Notes: generated by a model not told the origin, from the sequence alone. A DNA stretch of 64,000 bases from Chloroflexi bacterium CFX4 (GCA_021404685.1 QWHC01000021.1:1-64000); one strand, 5' to 3'; shown: positions 35,447 to 45,798, numbered from the stretch's first letter. Made by a program: numbers and translations.

Positions 35447-36469
35447 ATGGCGCGCTTTATTTTTCGGCGTGTGCTGCAAGCCCTGCCGCTGCTTTTTCTG
35501 ATCAGCCTGATTCTGTTCGCCCTGATGCAGACCGTTGGCGATCCGGTTGCCACAATGGGCGGACGGCAGCCACTGGACGATGCAGATCGCATTCGGCTGC
35601 GCTGCCAACTGGGATTGGATCAGCCAATTTTGACGCAATACGTCTTTTGGTTGATCGGCAACGACTGGACAATTCTAGATACCAACTGCGACGGCGTGAT
35701 TGATGAGGCAGATGGCTATGGCAGGCTGCGCGGCGTGCTGCGCGGCGATTTTGGCACGTCTATCACGGATCGCCGTCCAGTGACGACCGTGATCGGCGAG
35801 AAGGTCGGCAACACGCTGCTTTTGATGATTCCAGCGCAGTTCCTCATCATTGTGATCGGCATCGGCATTGGCATCTATTCAGCCTTGCGCCAGTATTCGC
35901 TGCTGGATAACACAATGACGGCGCTTTCTTACGTCTTTCAATCCATGCCGATCTTCCTAATCGCCCTGATTTTGGTCTATTTGTTCAGCGTCAATTTGAA
36001 GTGGCTGCCGCCGAACGGCATGTTTGATCCGCTGGGCGACCGTTCCTTCATTGATGTGTTGCGGCATATGATCTTGCCCGTCGCAGCGCTGACATTGATC
36101 AGTGTGGCGGGCTACAGCCGCTATATGCGCGCCAATATGCTGGAAGTGCTGAACGCTGACTACGTGCGGACGGCGCGTGCCAAAGGACTACCAGAACGCG
36201 AGATTAACCTGATCCATGCCTTGAAGAATGCCAGTTTGCCGATTGTGACGCTCATTGGGCTGGATTTAGGCAGCCTGATCGCTGGCGCAGTTGTCACCGA
36301 GTCCATCTTCGGGTGGCCCGGCATGGGGTCGCTTTTCCTGACCAGCTTAGGACGGGATGATTATCCAGTGCTGATGGGCATTCTGATGCTCACCACGCTC
36401 TCGGTGATCATCTTTCAATTGCTGACCGATATTACCTATACGTGGCTCGATCCGCGCATTCGCTACTAA
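35447..36469 (+). CDS. OppB/DppB-type ABC permease with EF-hand-like loop
   Basis: A peptide- or nickel-type importer permease of 340 aa with MARFIFRRVLQALPLLF at the N-terminus, RGDFGTSITDRRPV, six membrane segments and the EAA-like region VRTARAKGLPEREINLIHALKNASLP. An insertion before the RGDFGTS motif carries DTNCDGVIDEAD (residues 78-89), a textbook 12-residue EF-hand calcium loop, on the predicted outer side. The OppC partner follows after about 15 bp. No binding protein or ATPase genes adjoin. Confidence 0.93.
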   Translation: MARFIFRRVLQALPLLFLISLILFALMQTVGDPVATMGGRQPLDDADRIRLRCQLGLDQPILTQYVFWLIGNDWTILDTNCDGVIDEADGYGRLRGVLRGDFGTSITDRRPVTTVIGEKVGNTLLLMIPAQFLIIVIGIGIGIYSALRQYSLLDNTMTALSYVFQSMPIFLIALILVYLFSVNLKWLPPNGMFDPLGDRSFIDVLRHMILPVAALTLISVAGYSRYMRANMLEVLNADYVRTARAKGLPEREINLIHALKNASLPIVTLIGLDLGSLIAGAVVTESIFGWPGMGSLFLTSLGRDDYPVLMGILMLTTLSVIIFQLLTDITYTWLDPRIRY

Positions 36470-36484
36470 GGCGGGAGAATGCAA

Positions 36485-37411
36485 ATGGCAGTTAACGCAC
36501 TTTCACTTCAGGCAGATGCGCCCAAAAGCGAAAATCGGGCATGGCGGCGTTTCCGCAAGCACCGCATGGCAATGCTTGGCTTGCTGCTGCTGATCGGGAT
36601 GATCCTCTTTGTGGTGGTTGGCTCAATCCTGATGCCTTACGAACGCGCCACTGTACCAGAGGTGCGGAATCGGCTGCAAGCGCCAAGCGAGACGGCATTC
36701 TTTGGCACCGATCAGCTTGGGCAGGATGTGCTGGCACGTGCCATTTATGGTGGGCAACTCTCACTGCTGATCGGCACGTCGGCGATGCTGCTCTCTATCC
36801 TGATTGGGACGTTCGTCGGTGCGGTGGCGGGCTACTATGGCGGCGTGATTGACAACCTGCTGATGCGCTTCACAGAGGCGATCATGACCATTCCGCGCTT
36901 ATTCCTGCTGCTGGTGCTGGCAAAGTATTTCGGCGGACGAATGCCATCCATTCCATTCTTTGGGCGTGAGCTAAGCGGCGGCGTGTTGGTGGTTGTGATC
37001 GTGATCGGCGTCACCAGTTGGACGAGCCTTGCACGCATTGTGCGGGCGCAAATTCTCTCGCTGAAAAATATGGAGTTCGTGACGGCTGCCGAAAGTTTGG
37101 GCGTGCCAAACCGCCGCATCCTGCTTCGGCATGTGCTGCCGAACACGCTCGCCTCAATCATCGTCTCGGCAACATTGGGCATCGCCGGCGCTATTCTGAG
37201 CGAGTCTTACGTCAGCTTCTTAGGGTTAGGTGTGGATGCCAAAACGCCAACGTGGGGCAATATGATGCAGATGGGTTATCGCTACATCAGCACTGCGCCG
37301 TGGATGTGGCTGTTTCCGGGCGTGCTGATTGTGATCAGCGTGCTGTGCATCAACTTTATTGGCGATGGTCTGCGCGATGCGCTCGATCCGCGCAGCCAAA
37401 AAGGCAGCTAG
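36485..37411 (+). CDS. OppC/DppC-type ABC permease
   Basis: The 308-aa inner-membrane partner of the OppB-type protein. It has the N-terminal WRRFRKHRMAMLGLLLL, FFGTDQLGQDVLARAIYGGQLSL and the EAA loop VTAAESLGVPNRRILLRHVLPN. Two ATGs are possible: 36479 and 36485. GGGAG at 36473-36477 is only 1 nt from the first and 7 nt from the second, so I use the second. A GC-rich hairpin follows the gene. Confidence 0.93.
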   Translation: MAVNALSLQADAPKSENRAWRRFRKHRMAMLGLLLLIGMILFVVVGSILMPYERATVPEVRNRLQAPSETAFFGTDQLGQDVLARAIYGGQLSLLIGTSAMLLSILIGTFVGAVAGYYGGVIDNLLMRFTEAIMTIPRLFLLLVLAKYFGGRMPSIPFFGRELSGGVLVVVIVIGVTSWTSLARIVRAQILSLKNMEFVTAAESLGVPNRRILLRHVLPNTLASIIVSATLGIAGAILSESYVSFLGLGVDAKTPTWGNMMQMGYRYISTAPWMWLFPGVLIVISVLCINFIGDGLRDALDPRSQKGS

Positions 37412-37431
37412 GCAACTTTAGCATCTTCATA

Positions 37432-37459
37432 AAGTGGGCGGGAGCCACCCCGCCCGCTT
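37432..37459 (+). terminator. Terminator-like hairpin after oppC
   Basis: An 11-bp stem (AAGTGGGCGGG with CCCGCCCGCTT, one G-U pair) has a 6-nt loop. The downstream tail TATACACACGCTTTC is only moderately T-rich, so termination efficiency is uncertain. Confidence 0.55.
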
Positions 37460-37548
37460 ATACACACGCTTTCTTGTCTAATCCTGCCTTTTCATCCGTT
37501 TTTCCCCTAATTTCGTGAAAACTAGCCACCTCATCAGCGAAGTTCTCG

Positions 37549-37575
37549 TTGCTTTTTTACGAACTGTGTTACAAT
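37549..37575 (+). promoter_or_regulatory. Possible promoter of the FHA gene
   Basis: TTGCTT (37549-37554) and TACAAT (37570-37575) resemble -35 and -10 elements, but the spacer is 15 bp, which is short. It lies about 40 bp before the ATG at 37618. Confidence 0.3.
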
Positions 37576-37617
37576 AAAAACGAAATTTGTAAAGTGGGCG
37601 TATGGCGGAGGCATCCA

Positions 37618-38415
37618 ATGAATATCGCAGAGATAAATCCAGAGGGCAGTGTGACCAGTGGTCACGGCAAAAGCACCGCGCCAATTTCCGAGCCAGAAGA
37701 TTTAATTGCCGCCAACGCCGCACCCGAAACCCTTCTGCCCAATCAAGCAGCAGCGCCTGCGGCGAACCCTTCGCCTGAAGCGGCTCCACTTGCGGCACCC
37801 TCAGCCACGGCAAGCGGCGCGCCCGAGTCCTTGCCATTGGCAGCACCAACCGCCGCCCAAACGGATCTACCAACTGACGCAACACCACCGCTACCCTCTG
37901 CGGCGGCTGACCCACAACAAGCGCCTGCCGCTAAAGAATTTGCTTGCCCAAACTGCGGACGCATGGCGCGAGTGGGCGAGTTGGTCTGCACCAATTGTCA
38001 GTTCGTCTTTGGTGCCTCGATCAGCACGCACCGCATTGAGGAAACAGAAGTCCCGCAGCCCTCGCGCCCACAGCAAACTGGTGATGCAATCGCCACTGAG
38101 GAAAAGCCGATTACACTTGAAATTGATGGCACGGTGCTGAACCTGAGCATTCACGAGACATTGATCGTTGGACGGCGCGTGGCGGGCGAAGAACCGCCCG
38201 ATGTAGACCTAACGCCTTTCCGCGCTGAGGCAGAAGGCGTTTCGCGGCGGCACCTACGCCTAAGTCGGCGTGGCAGCCTGATCTACATCACCGATCTGCA
38301 CAGCACCAACCGCACCTATTTGAACGGGCGCAAGCTGATTCCTGATGGTGATCGGCTCATTCGCAGCGGCGACGAAATTCGCTTAGGTCGCCTGAAGATT
38401 AAGGTTCGCTTCTAG
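37618..38415 (+). CDS. Zinc-ribbon and FHA-domain protein
   Basis: The 265-aa product has a disordered Ala/Pro-rich N-terminus (about 25-105) and a zinc ribbon with CPNC and CTNC (about 115-135). A C-terminal FHA domain (about 165-265) has VGRRVAGEEPPDVDL, GVSRRHLRL and DLHSTNRTYLNG. FHA domains bind phosphothreonine, so it is a likely reader of Hanks-kinase signalling such as the kinase at 48.7 kb. ATG 37618 has GGCGGAGG upstream; the frame is open 23 codons earlier. Confidence 0.88.
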   Translation: MNIAEINPEGSVTSGHGKSTAPISEPEDLIAANAAPETLLPNQAAAPAANPSPEAAPLAAPSATASGAPESLPLAAPTAAQTDLPTDATPPLPSAAADPQQAPAAKEFACPNCGRMARVGELVCTNCQFVFGASISTHRIEETEVPQPSRPQQTGDAIATEEKPITLEIDGTVLNLSIHETLIVGRRVAGEEPPDVDLTPFRAEAEGVSRRHLRLSRRGSLIYITDLHSTNRTYLNGRKLIPDGDRLIRSGDEIRLGRLKIKVRF

Positions 38416-38426
38416 CGCCTGCTGCT

Positions 38427-39383
38427 CTACAGCGCAGCCACAGCGAGTGCCAACGCCTCTCGCACGGCAGGTGCGCTAAAGGCTGACCACTGCTCAGCAA
38501 GGGTGGTGCGCAGCCTTTCGCCTTGCGCGTGGCGCGTGCTTAAGTAACGCTGTAAGGCACGCTTGCCGCGCTGCACATTCGGTAAATAGTGCGCCGTAAG
38601 CTGCCCTGCAACCTCTGTATCTTGCAATTCACCCAAGAAATCTTGCAACTGTTTACAGGCTTCCACAGGTAGCTCAGCGCGTGTGCCGAGCAGTTCGCCG
38701 AACGCCTCAATCAGGTAGCGCAGCTGTTTCACCTCAATACGAAGCGCGTGTAGTTGGTCAGGCGTTGCCGTGCTGAGCAGCGGCGCGTAAGCACGCACAA
38801 TGCCATATTGCTCATAGATCAGGCGCGGCACAACCTCACAAACGCGCTGCGGCACAGGCAGTTCAGCCTCTAGCTCACGCACACCTGCCAGCGGTGTTTG
38901 CACAAAGGCAGCAAAAGCGCTCAAGAATTCTGTGTGTGCCTCACTGAGCAGATAGTCGCACAGGCTTTGGCGCAGCGCAGCATGTGGCACTGCCAAACTT
39001 GCACTTAAAAGGCGCAATTCGCGGCGGCTGGCAGCAGGCTGCTGTTTGGTATAGCTTGCCAGATGCTCACGGTAAACATCCAAATCGCGCACATTGCCCA
39101 GTGCGTCCGCCACAGCGCGCAGCGCACGGCGAAATGGTCTGAGGACGCTTTGGCGGTAATACGGGCGAAAAATGCGTAGTGTGCTGCGTAAACGGCGCGT
39201 TGCGACGCGCATTTGGTGGACTGCCTCACCGTTATCACTCGCCAGCACCTCTGCCTGTTTGGTCAGCAAACGTCCAAAGTGGAACGCCATCACTTTACGC
39301 CCGCCTTCGCTCATCAGATCATCTGCCTGAACGTTTGGGCGTTCGGGTGCGGCAAAGTTCAGGCTATGCAGTGTTGCCAACAC
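38427..39383 (-). CDS. CHAD-domain protein
   Basis: CHAD domains are alpha-helical bundles with conserved His, Arg and Lys residues that bind polyphosphate. The 318-aa protein has the diagnostic VHQMRVATRRLRSTLRIFRP, GNVRDLDVY, and LHALRIEVKQLRYLIEAFG in order. It has no CYTH (triphosphatase) domain. It starts at GTG 39383; an internal ATG at 39314 would shorten it by 23 residues. It converges on the FHA gene with an 11-bp gap. Confidence 0.9.
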   Translation of the reverse strand: MLATLHSLNFAAPERPNVQADDLMSEGGRKVMAFHFGRLLTKQAEVLASDNGEAVHQMRVATRRLRSTLRIFRPYYRQSVLRPFRRALRAVADALGNVRDLDVYREHLASYTKQQPAASRRELRLLSASLAVPHAALRQSLCDYLLSEAHTEFLSAFAAFVQTPLAGVRELEAELPVPQRVCEVVPRLIYEQYGIVRAYAPLLSTATPDQLHALRIEVKQLRYLIEAFGELLGTRAELPVEACKQLQDFLGELQDTEVAGQLTAHYLPNVQRGKRALQRYLSTRHAQGERLRTTLAEQWSAFSAPAVREALALAVAAL

Positions 39384-39458
39384 GGGTTTAGCTGCCTCGC
39401 AGTCGTTTTACCCTATGCTTAGCATTATAACATAGTTTGTAGAAGGCGTGCTGCATCC

Positions 39459-41129
39459 CTACGGGACGCGGAAAAAGCCGCTCGGCGGGAAAGCGTTATA
39501 CAGCACCGCGCACGCCGCCCGAATCGCTTCAGGATACGGGTTGAAGATCGCTAGATAGGCAGCAGGCTGAATGCCGCGTGTGATGTCATACGGATTTTGA
39601 AGCGCCACCACTACCGTTTTCTGGGCGCTGAAGGTGTTCACCAAGCGCGCTTGGCGCGGATATTCATCTATATTGAAAGTAAAAACGACCACCACATCCA
39701 CTTGTGTGTTGATCTGGCGTGCGATGGATAGTTCGTTATCGGTTGGCGTTAGCGAGTAGGCAAGCTGGCGCGTTGGTTCACCATACAGGCTGCATGTGCG
39801 CCCTGCGGAAAGGTACGCGCCCGGATAGATGATGCCGATCTTGCTGCGCTGAGGATCAAGGGGTAGCAGGTTCGGCTGTTGGTAGGCAACGGCCACCGTC
39901 CGCAGATAGATCGCTTCCAACGCGGCGCGGTGTGCTGCGCTCTGGACGCGCTCGGCAGCCGCCTGAACTTCTAGTGGCTGCCAGCCTGCCAACAAGCCAT
40001 ACTTCGCCTTCAGCCGCAGAATGCGCCGCACAGACTCGTCAATGCGTTCGCGTGCAATATCGCCGTTCAGCACTGCCTCTAAGAGGGCGCGCTTCATGTT
40101 TAGCTGCTCTGTGATGGGCAGGTTTGGTCCAGTTGCCAGCATATCTATGCCAGCTTGGATAGCGCGCACTGCCGCCGCCGCAGGCGTGAAATTCTGCCGA
40201 ACGCCGCCCATATCCATCGCATCGGTGATGATGACGCCCTCAAAGCCAAGTTCGCCGCGCAGCAAATCGCTCACAATCGGTCTGGAGAGCGTAGCAGGTG
40301 TATCTTTGGCAGGATCAAGGCTTGGCACATTTAAGTGCGCCACCATGACAACATCAGCGCCGGCGGCGATGCCCATGCGGAACGGAATCAGCTCATACGC
40401 CATGCGTTCGCGTGTGAAGCTGACCGTTGGCAGCGCCAGATGCGAGTCGGTTGCTGCGCCGTGTCCAGGGAAGTGCTTGAGCGTTGCCACCACGCCGCCG
40501 CCTTGCAAGCCGCGCACATAGGCGGCAATAGCAGCGCCAACACGAGCGGCGGAATGTCCCCAGACGCGCTTTTCCATAAAGCGCCCTTCGGCATGGCGCA
40601 GATCGGCGACGGGCGCAAAGTTCATGTTGATGCCCACGGCGCGCAGTTCGGTAGCGGTCATTGCCGCCACTTGCGCGGTTTGTTCGGGCGGCATAGCACT
40701 TAGGGCGCCGCCCCATGGGAAGGCAGTGAAGCCGTCGTTCAGGCGCTGAACGGTGCCGCCTTCCTGATCGGTGGCAATCAAGAGCGGCACCTTCGCACCG
40801 ATTTGCGCCGCCAAAGCTTGCCACGCATTGGTAGAGCGCGTTACAGCAGCAGGCGAAACGCCGTTCGAGGTGAACACGCCAATGCCGCCGGGCGTCATTT
40901 GCCGCAGAAAGGCAGTGCTGGTCTCGTTCAGCCCTTCGCCAAAAAAGCTGACCATGAACAACTGCCCAAGGCGCACCTCAAGCGGCATTTGAGCAAGGAT
41001 CGCCTCAATTTGCATCTCTCCCTCATCTTGGGCGTGAATGGGCGGCAAGCTCAAGCAGAGCAGCGCAGCGGTCAGCAACAAGGTCAGCAACAAGGTCAGC
41101 AAACGGCGCACGGTCAGGTCTTTCATCAT
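39459..41129 (-). CDS. Glycoside hydrolase family 3, beta-N-acetylhexosaminidase-like (NagZ type)
   Basis: The 556-aa protein has an N-terminal signal peptide or anchor (LLTLLLTLLLTAALLCLSLPP). Its GH3 TIM barrel has ATDQEGGTVQRL, the signature KHFPGHGAATDSHLALP and the nucleophile Asp in IITDAMDMGGV. The KHFPGHG...DSH motif is that of NagZ-like enzymes, which use a His/Asp dyad. It probably acts on exported peptidoglycan or chitin-derived sugars. A second alpha/beta domain (about 400-550) follows the barrel. The xanthine-dehydrogenase-like gene is 15 bp upstream. Confidence 0.9.
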   Translation of the reverse strand: MMKDLTVRRLLTLLLTLLLTAALLCLSLPPIHAQDEGEMQIEAILAQMPLEVRLGQLFMVSFFGEGLNETSTAFLRQMTPGGIGVFTSNGVSPAAVTRSTNAWQALAAQIGAKVPLLIATDQEGGTVQRLNDGFTAFPWGGALSAMPPEQTAQVAAMTATELRAVGINMNFAPVADLRHAEGRFMEKRVWGHSAARVGAAIAAYVRGLQGGGVVATLKHFPGHGAATDSHLALPTVSFTRERMAYELIPFRMGIAAGADVVMVAHLNVPSLDPAKDTPATLSRPIVSDLLRGELGFEGVIITDAMDMGGVRQNFTPAAAAVRAIQAGIDMLATGPNLPITEQLNMKRALLEAVLNGDIARERIDESVRRILRLKAKYGLLAGWQPLEVQAAAERVQSAAHRAALEAIYLRTVAVAYQQPNLLPLDPQRSKIGIIYPGAYLSAGRTCSLYGEPTRQLAYSLTPTDNELSIARQINTQVDVVVVFTFNIDEYPRQARLVNTFSAQKTVVVALQNPYDITRGIQPAAYLAIFNPYPEAIRAACAVLYNAFPPSGFFRVP

Positions 41130-41144
41130 TATCCTTATGTTTGA

Positions 41145-43958
41145 TTAGCGAATATCCGCCCAAGCGGTATGCACTTCGGCAGCGCCGCGCTTGATGGCAC
41201 GCAGCAGCGCATCTTGATCAACGGGCAAGCTATAGATACGCACGCCGCAAGCGTTGGCAATCGCGTTACAGATGGCAGGCGTCGTGTTGATGGAAGCGAT
41301 CTCGCCAACACCTTTCGCGCCGTAAGGGCCATCGGCAGCGCGGTGTTCCACAATGTGCGAGATAATGCGCGGCGCGTGCTTGATGCTCGGCATTTTGTAG
41401 CGCGCCAACAGCGTTGACCACGGCACGCCATCCTCAGTGATATACGCCTCGCTCAGGCAATTGCCCATCGCCATCACGATGCCACCTTCGATCTGCCCTT
41501 GCAGCGCCAACGGATTGATAGCGCGCCCGACATCGTGCGCGCCGACGACCGTCAGACATTTCACCGCGCCTGTCTCAAGATCAACCTCAACTAAAGCAGC
41601 TTGCGTGGCATAGCTGAAGGCAAAGTGCATATCGCCACCTGTGCCAAGCGGCTGCGTTTTCGGTCCCCAATACTCATAGAGCGCCTTCGGCTGCACGCCC
41701 TGCACCTTCATCGCACCGACGATCTCGCCAAGCGGCACCGCTTGCCCGTCATAGCGCAGCAAGCCTTCCTCAAAGCGGATGTCTTGCGGTGGCACATCGT
41801 AAAGCTCGGCGGCGAAATTTCCGATTGCCTCGCGCAGGGTGCTGGCAGCAAGGCGTGCGGCGTTACCCGTCATGTAAGTTTGGCGTGAGGCGGTCGTCGG
41901 TCCGCCGTCCGGCGTAAGGTCTGTATCGCTAAGCAGCACGCGCACGCGCTCATATGGCACACGCAGTTCCTCAGCCGCCACCTGTGCCACCACCATTACC
42001 AAGCCCTGACCCATATCGGCAGAGCTTGTCCGCACCTCAAACGAGCCATCCTCAAACGCTTCGATCTCAGCGGCTGCCTTGTCCGGCGCACCGCCGCCCA
42101 AGCCCGTATTCTTATAGGCACAGGCGATGCCCCAGCCATACGCCTTACTGCCTGCGCGCCACGCCCAACGGAAGCCGCCTTCTGTCTCTGATTCCATCGT
42201 CTCATAAACGCGATCCAGCGTTTCGAGCAAGCCGACTGATTCGCGCAAAAGCTGCCCAGTTGCCGTCACCACACCGACGCGCTGTGCGTTCTTACGGCGC
42301 AACTCGACAGCATCCATGTCAAGTGCCTCTGCCAATAAATCCATGTTTTGTTCAACGGCAAAGGCAGATTGTGTGACGCCAAAGCCGCGAAAAGCACCGC
42401 TGACAGGATTGTTGGTATACATGGCGTAGCAATCAATTTTTGCGTTTGGCACCACGTAGGGACCGGTGGCGTGTGTGGTGGCGCGTGTTAGCACTTTGTC
42501 GCTCAGGCTGGCGTAAGCGCCGCCGTCACCGTACAGCTCAGCTTGGATAGCCGTCAATGTACCGTCGCGTTTAGCACCCGTCTTAATGCGGATCACGGTG
42601 GCATGCCGTTTGGGGTGAAATAAGAGCGACTCTTGCCGCGTGTAGAGCATTTTCACAGGCTTGCCCGTCGCTTGTGCCAGCAGCGCCACATGAATCTGCC
42701 CTGCAATATCTTCTTTGCCGCCAAAGCCGCCACCGATGAGCGTTCCCTTAATGCGGACTGCCTCATCTGGCACGCCGAGTGCCGCCGCCACCTGATAGCG
42801 ATCTTGGTAGGGAATTTGCGAACCGACGTAGACGGTCAGCTTGGTGTGATCGGCATCGTAGCCTGCTGGCACGCCAATGGCGCACTCTGGCTCTAGGAAG
42901 GCATGTTCGGTAGTCGGCGTGCGGTATTCGCGCTCAATGATCACATCTGCCTCTGCAAAGCCTTGTTCAGGATCGCCATGCCGCACCTTGATATGTTTGA
43001 GCAAATTGCCATCAGGGCGATCTTCGTGCAGGATCGGCGCTTCGGGCGAACGGGCATATTCAGGGTCAGCGACGACGGGCAGCACTTCATATTCAACTTC
43101 GATCAGCGCCAGTGCCTCAGCCGCGATTGCTTCACTCTCGGCAGCCACAATCGCCACTGGATCGCCCATATAGCGCACTTTATCGTCGCAAAGTGCCGCC
43201 CAATCCAGATGCACCAAGCCATGCCGATTGCGTCCGGGAACGTCTTTATGCGTTAGCACGGCGCGGACGCCTGCCAGTGCCTTTGCTTTTGCCGTGTTGA
43301 TGCTCAGAATACGGGCGTGTGGGTGTGCAGCGCGCAGCGTGCGCCCATAGAGCATATCAGGGAAGGTGTAATCATCCGTGTATTTGGCAACACCGGTCAC
43401 TTTGGCAACCGCTTCTTGGCTTGGCAGGCTGTGACCGGCAACCTTCAGTTCATCGGTATCTGTTTCAGGCAGTTCGGGCGGCAAGTGTGTGCCGTGCTGC
43501 TCAAAGTGCGCGGCGGAATGAATGGCGCGCAGCACGCTGGTATAGCCCGTGCAACGGCAATAGGTATCTTTGAGGGCGTGTTGAATGTCGGCATCGCTTG
43601 GCGTAGGATTACCGTTCAGCAGCGCACGCGCCGTCATGATCAAGCCGGGCGTGCAGAAGCCACACTGCACTGCGCCATGCTGCACAAATGCTGCTTGCAG
43701 CGGATCAAGCGCTGCGCCGTGTGCCAAGCCTTCAATGGTTGTGATATGCCGTCCTTCGGCGCGCAGGGCAGGATAAATGCATGAATTAATGGGCAACCCA
43801 TCCACCAGCACTGTGCAGATGCCGCATTCTGCCTCGTTACAGCCAATCTTTGTGCCAGTCAGCCCAAGATCGTAGCGCAGCACTTCCGCCAGCGTGCGCG
43901 ATTCGGCAATTTCGCACGTACGCGGCTCACCATTCACCGTCAGCTTTAACGTTCGCAT
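41145..43958 (-). CDS. Molybdenum hydroxylase, fused 2Fe-2S and molybdopterin domains
   Basis: A xanthine oxidase family protein of 937 aa. Residues 1-155 are the two-cluster iron-sulfur domain (CNEAECGIC, then CGFC and CRCTGY). The rest is the Mo-binding region with [18 protein letters not shown] and the catalytic Glu in GAKGVGEIA. There is no FAD domain and no FAD gene nearby, which matches the MOP-type aldehyde oxidoreductase layout rather than bacterial XDH. I use ATG 43958; a GTG at 43988 is possible. The substrate is unknown. Confidence 0.9.
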   Translation of the reverse strand: MRTLKLTVNGEPRTCEIAESRTLAEVLRYDLGLTGTKIGCNEAECGICTVLVDGLPINSCIYPALRAEGRHITTIEGLAHGAALDPLQAAFVQHGAVQCGFCTPGLIMTARALLNGNPTPSDADIQHALKDTYCRCTGYTSVLRAIHSAAHFEQHGTHLPPELPETDTDELKVAGHSLPSQEAVAKVTGVAKYTDDYTFPDMLYGRTLRAAHPHARILSINTAKAKALAGVRAVLTHKDVPGRNRHGLVHLDWAALCDDKVRYMGDPVAIVAAESEAIAAEALALIEVEYEVLPVVADPEYARSPEAPILHEDRPDGNLLKHIKVRHGDPEQGFAEADVIIEREYRTPTTEHAFLEPECAIGVPAGYDADHTKLTVYVGSQIPYQDRYQVAAALGVPDEAVRIKGTLIGGGFGGKEDIAGQIHVALLAQATGKPVKMLYTRQESLLFHPKRHATVIRIKTGAKRDGTLTAIQAELYGDGGAYASLSDKVLTRATTHATGPYVVPNAKIDCYAMYTNNPVSGAFRGFGVTQSAFAVEQNMDLLAEALDMDAVELRRKNAQRVGVVTATGQLLRESVGLLETLDRVYETMESETEGGFRWAWRAGSKAYGWGIACAYKNTGLGGGAPDKAAAEIEAFEDGSFEVRTSSADMGQGLVMVVAQVAAEELRVPYERVRVLLSDTDLTPDGGPTTASRQTYMTGNAARLAASTLREAIGNFAAELYDVPPQDIRFEEGLLRYDGQAVPLGEIVGAMKVQGVQPKALYEYWGPKTQPLGTGGDMHFAFSYATQAALVEVDLETGAVKCLTVVGAHDVGRAINPLALQGQIEGGIVMAMGNCLSEAYITEDGVPWSTLLARYKMPSIKHAPRIISHIVEHRAADGPYGAKGVGEIASINTTPAICNAIANACGVRIYSLPVDQDALLRAIKRGAAEVHTAWADIR

Positions 43959-44217
43959 ACCCACTCGCCTCACAAACTTTTCAAACACGCCTGATGTGCA
44001 TCAAGTTAAGCGAGAAGGCGCGCAAAAGTCAAGGTTTATGGGTTGAGCGTCCACCGCAGAACACAGTCCGGTTTAGCTTCAGCCCGCCGTTGTGTAAAGC
44101 CTGTTGCCAACTCACCACGCTCGCCCACTTTTACAGTGGACATTCCCACCGCCTTGCGCGAAAATCAAGGCATATCGAACGCGCAAATATGCCTGATGCA
44201 GGCTAAACACTTTGATC

Positions 44218-44613
44218 ATGAACGCACAGACAAACCCTAATCCTCCTGAACACCCATCCGAAACACCATTAGAAATTGACCGCGGCTTCACCTACCGCGT
44301 CACCATTGCCAGCCTGATCATTGGCGTGCTGCTGGCTGCCGTCGCCGCGCTGATCGTCTTTAGCCTGACGCGCCCTGTCACCTTTGATGAGCAAGGGCAG
44401 GTCAACTGGTCGGTTGGCGCAATTCTGTTCCCGGTGGCAGCAATCTTCGTCGGCAGCATCTTGTTTTGGTCGGTTTTTGGCTTGCCGCTGCGCGTAGCAA
44501 GGCGGCGCGGCGTGATCCTCGACCCTGAAGTGTATCCGTGGACGGGCGCGGTGCTAATCGGCGCGCTGTTTGGCGGCGGCTTCGTGCTTGCTATGATCTT
44601 GGGTATTATCTAG
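44218..44613 (+). CDS. Small membrane protein of unknown function
   Basis: The 131-aa product has a Pro/Asn-rich N-terminus and at least three hydrophobic segments (TIASLIIGVLLAAVAALIVF, ILFPVAAIFVGSILFWSVF and AVLIGALFGGGFVLAMILGII). I do not recognise a family. A TTG at 44212 is in frame, but ATG 44218 is preferred; no good Shine-Dalgarno is seen. It precedes the aldo-keto reductase by 34 bp with a small GGCACA/TGTGCC hairpin between. Confidence 0.7.
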   Translation: MNAQTNPNPPEHPSETPLEIDRGFTYRVTIASLIIGVLLAAVAALIVFSLTRPVTFDEQGQVNWSVGAILFPVAAIFVGSILFWSVFGLPLRVARRRGVILDPEVYPWTGAVLIGALFGGGFVLAMILGII

Positions 44614-44647
44614 GCACATTGTGTGCCTTCACCTGAAAGGACGCCTT

Positions 44648-45751
44648 ATGCGCGCAACGCCCGAAGGAACGCGCCGCTTCGCCCAACGCCAGTCGGCTGC
44701 TCGCCAGCCAAACTACCGCCAATCCGCAGATGGGCTGTGGCTGTCCAGCCTTGGACACGGTACATACCTGGGTGATCCTGACGCCGCCACTGACAGCGCC
44801 TACCGCGCCGCCTTCGATGAGTCTTTGGCGCGTGGCTGCAATGTCTTCGATTGTGCGATCAACTATCGTTTTCAGCGGAGTGAGCGCACACTTGGCGCCT
44901 GGCTGAACGAGGCACTGGCAGCGGGTAAGCTTACCCGTGATGAGGTGGTGATTGCGACCAAAGGCGGCTTTGTGCCATATGATGGCGCGCCACCTGACGA
45001 TCCGCGTGTGTATGCCTACAAACAGTTTATCGAGACGGGCTACGCCAAAGCCCACGAATTTGCCGCACGTTACCAACATTGCATGGCGCCCGCCTACCTA
45101 GAGCAGATGATCGCACTCAGTTTGCAAAATCTTGGTGTGGAATGCCTAGACATCTACTATTTGCACAATCCCGAAACGCAGTCTATCGCCATCACGTCGC
45201 ACACTTTCCGCGCCCGCCTGCTGGATGCCTTCGAGACGCTGGAGCTTGCCGTTGAACGTGGGCAGATCGCCAGCTATGGGCTTGCCACATGGACGGCATT
45301 CCGTGTCCTGACCGATGCGCCGGATTACCTCTCGCTGACCGAGATGGTCAGCCTTGCCACAGAAGTTGCCGGGCAGAACCATAACCTGCGCTATCTGCAA
45401 CTGCCCTATAACCTATTCATGACCGAGGCATATGCTTTTGAAAACCAACAGGTCGGCGAATCCTTCATGAGCGCGATTGAGGCAGCCAATGAGCTAGGGC
45501 TAACGGTGATGGTCAGTGCGCCGCTGATGCAAGGGCGGCTTGCTATTATGGAGTCGCCGCGTGTGGCGGCTGCCTTGCCTGAACTGAGCAGCGAGGCGCA
45601 GCGCGCCTTACAATTTGCCCGCAGCACACCCGGAGTCTGTACGGCGTTGGTCGGCATGAAAGAGTTGGCGCACGTCGCGGAAAATCTCGCCCTCACCGAT
45701 CTGCCGCCCTCAGATGCCGACCTGATCCGCGGACTGTACGGCAAAGCCTGA
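44648..45751 (+). CDS. Aldo/keto reductase
   Basis: An NADPH-dependent oxidoreductase with a TIM barrel. The catalytic tetrad is visible as Asp and Tyr in FDCAINYRFQRSE, Lys in VVIATKGG and His in YYLHNPE. The 367-aa length is at the upper end of the family. It carries an insert of about 40 residues after the lysine. ATG 44648 has AAAGGA upstream; the open frame begins nine codons earlier. Its substrate is not predictable. Confidence 0.88.
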   Translation: MRATPEGTRRFAQRQSAARQPNYRQSADGLWLSSLGHGTYLGDPDAATDSAYRAAFDESLARGCNVFDCAINYRFQRSERTLGAWLNEALAAGKLTRDEVVIATKGGFVPYDGAPPDDPRVYAYKQFIETGYAKAHEFAARYQHCMAPAYLEQMIALSLQNLGVECLDIYYLHNPETQSIAITSHTFRARLLDAFETLELAVERGQIASYGLATWTAFRVLTDAPDYLSLTEMVSLATEVAGQNHNLRYLQLPYNLFMTEAYAFENQQVGESFMSAIEAANELGLTVMVSAPLMQGRLAIMESPRVAAALPELSSEAQRALQFARSTPGVCTALVGMKELAHVAENLALTDLPPSDADLIRGLYGKA

Positions 45752-45798
45752 AGCTGCACAGGTGGCGATCCGCTTTTGTGCTGCGCGCATGAATTTGC

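Noticed and set aside
41145-43958. Carbon monoxide dehydrogenase large subunit
   Set aside because: The active-site loop reads [10 protein letters not shown], not the CODH AYxCSFR-type loop, and the small subunit is fused.
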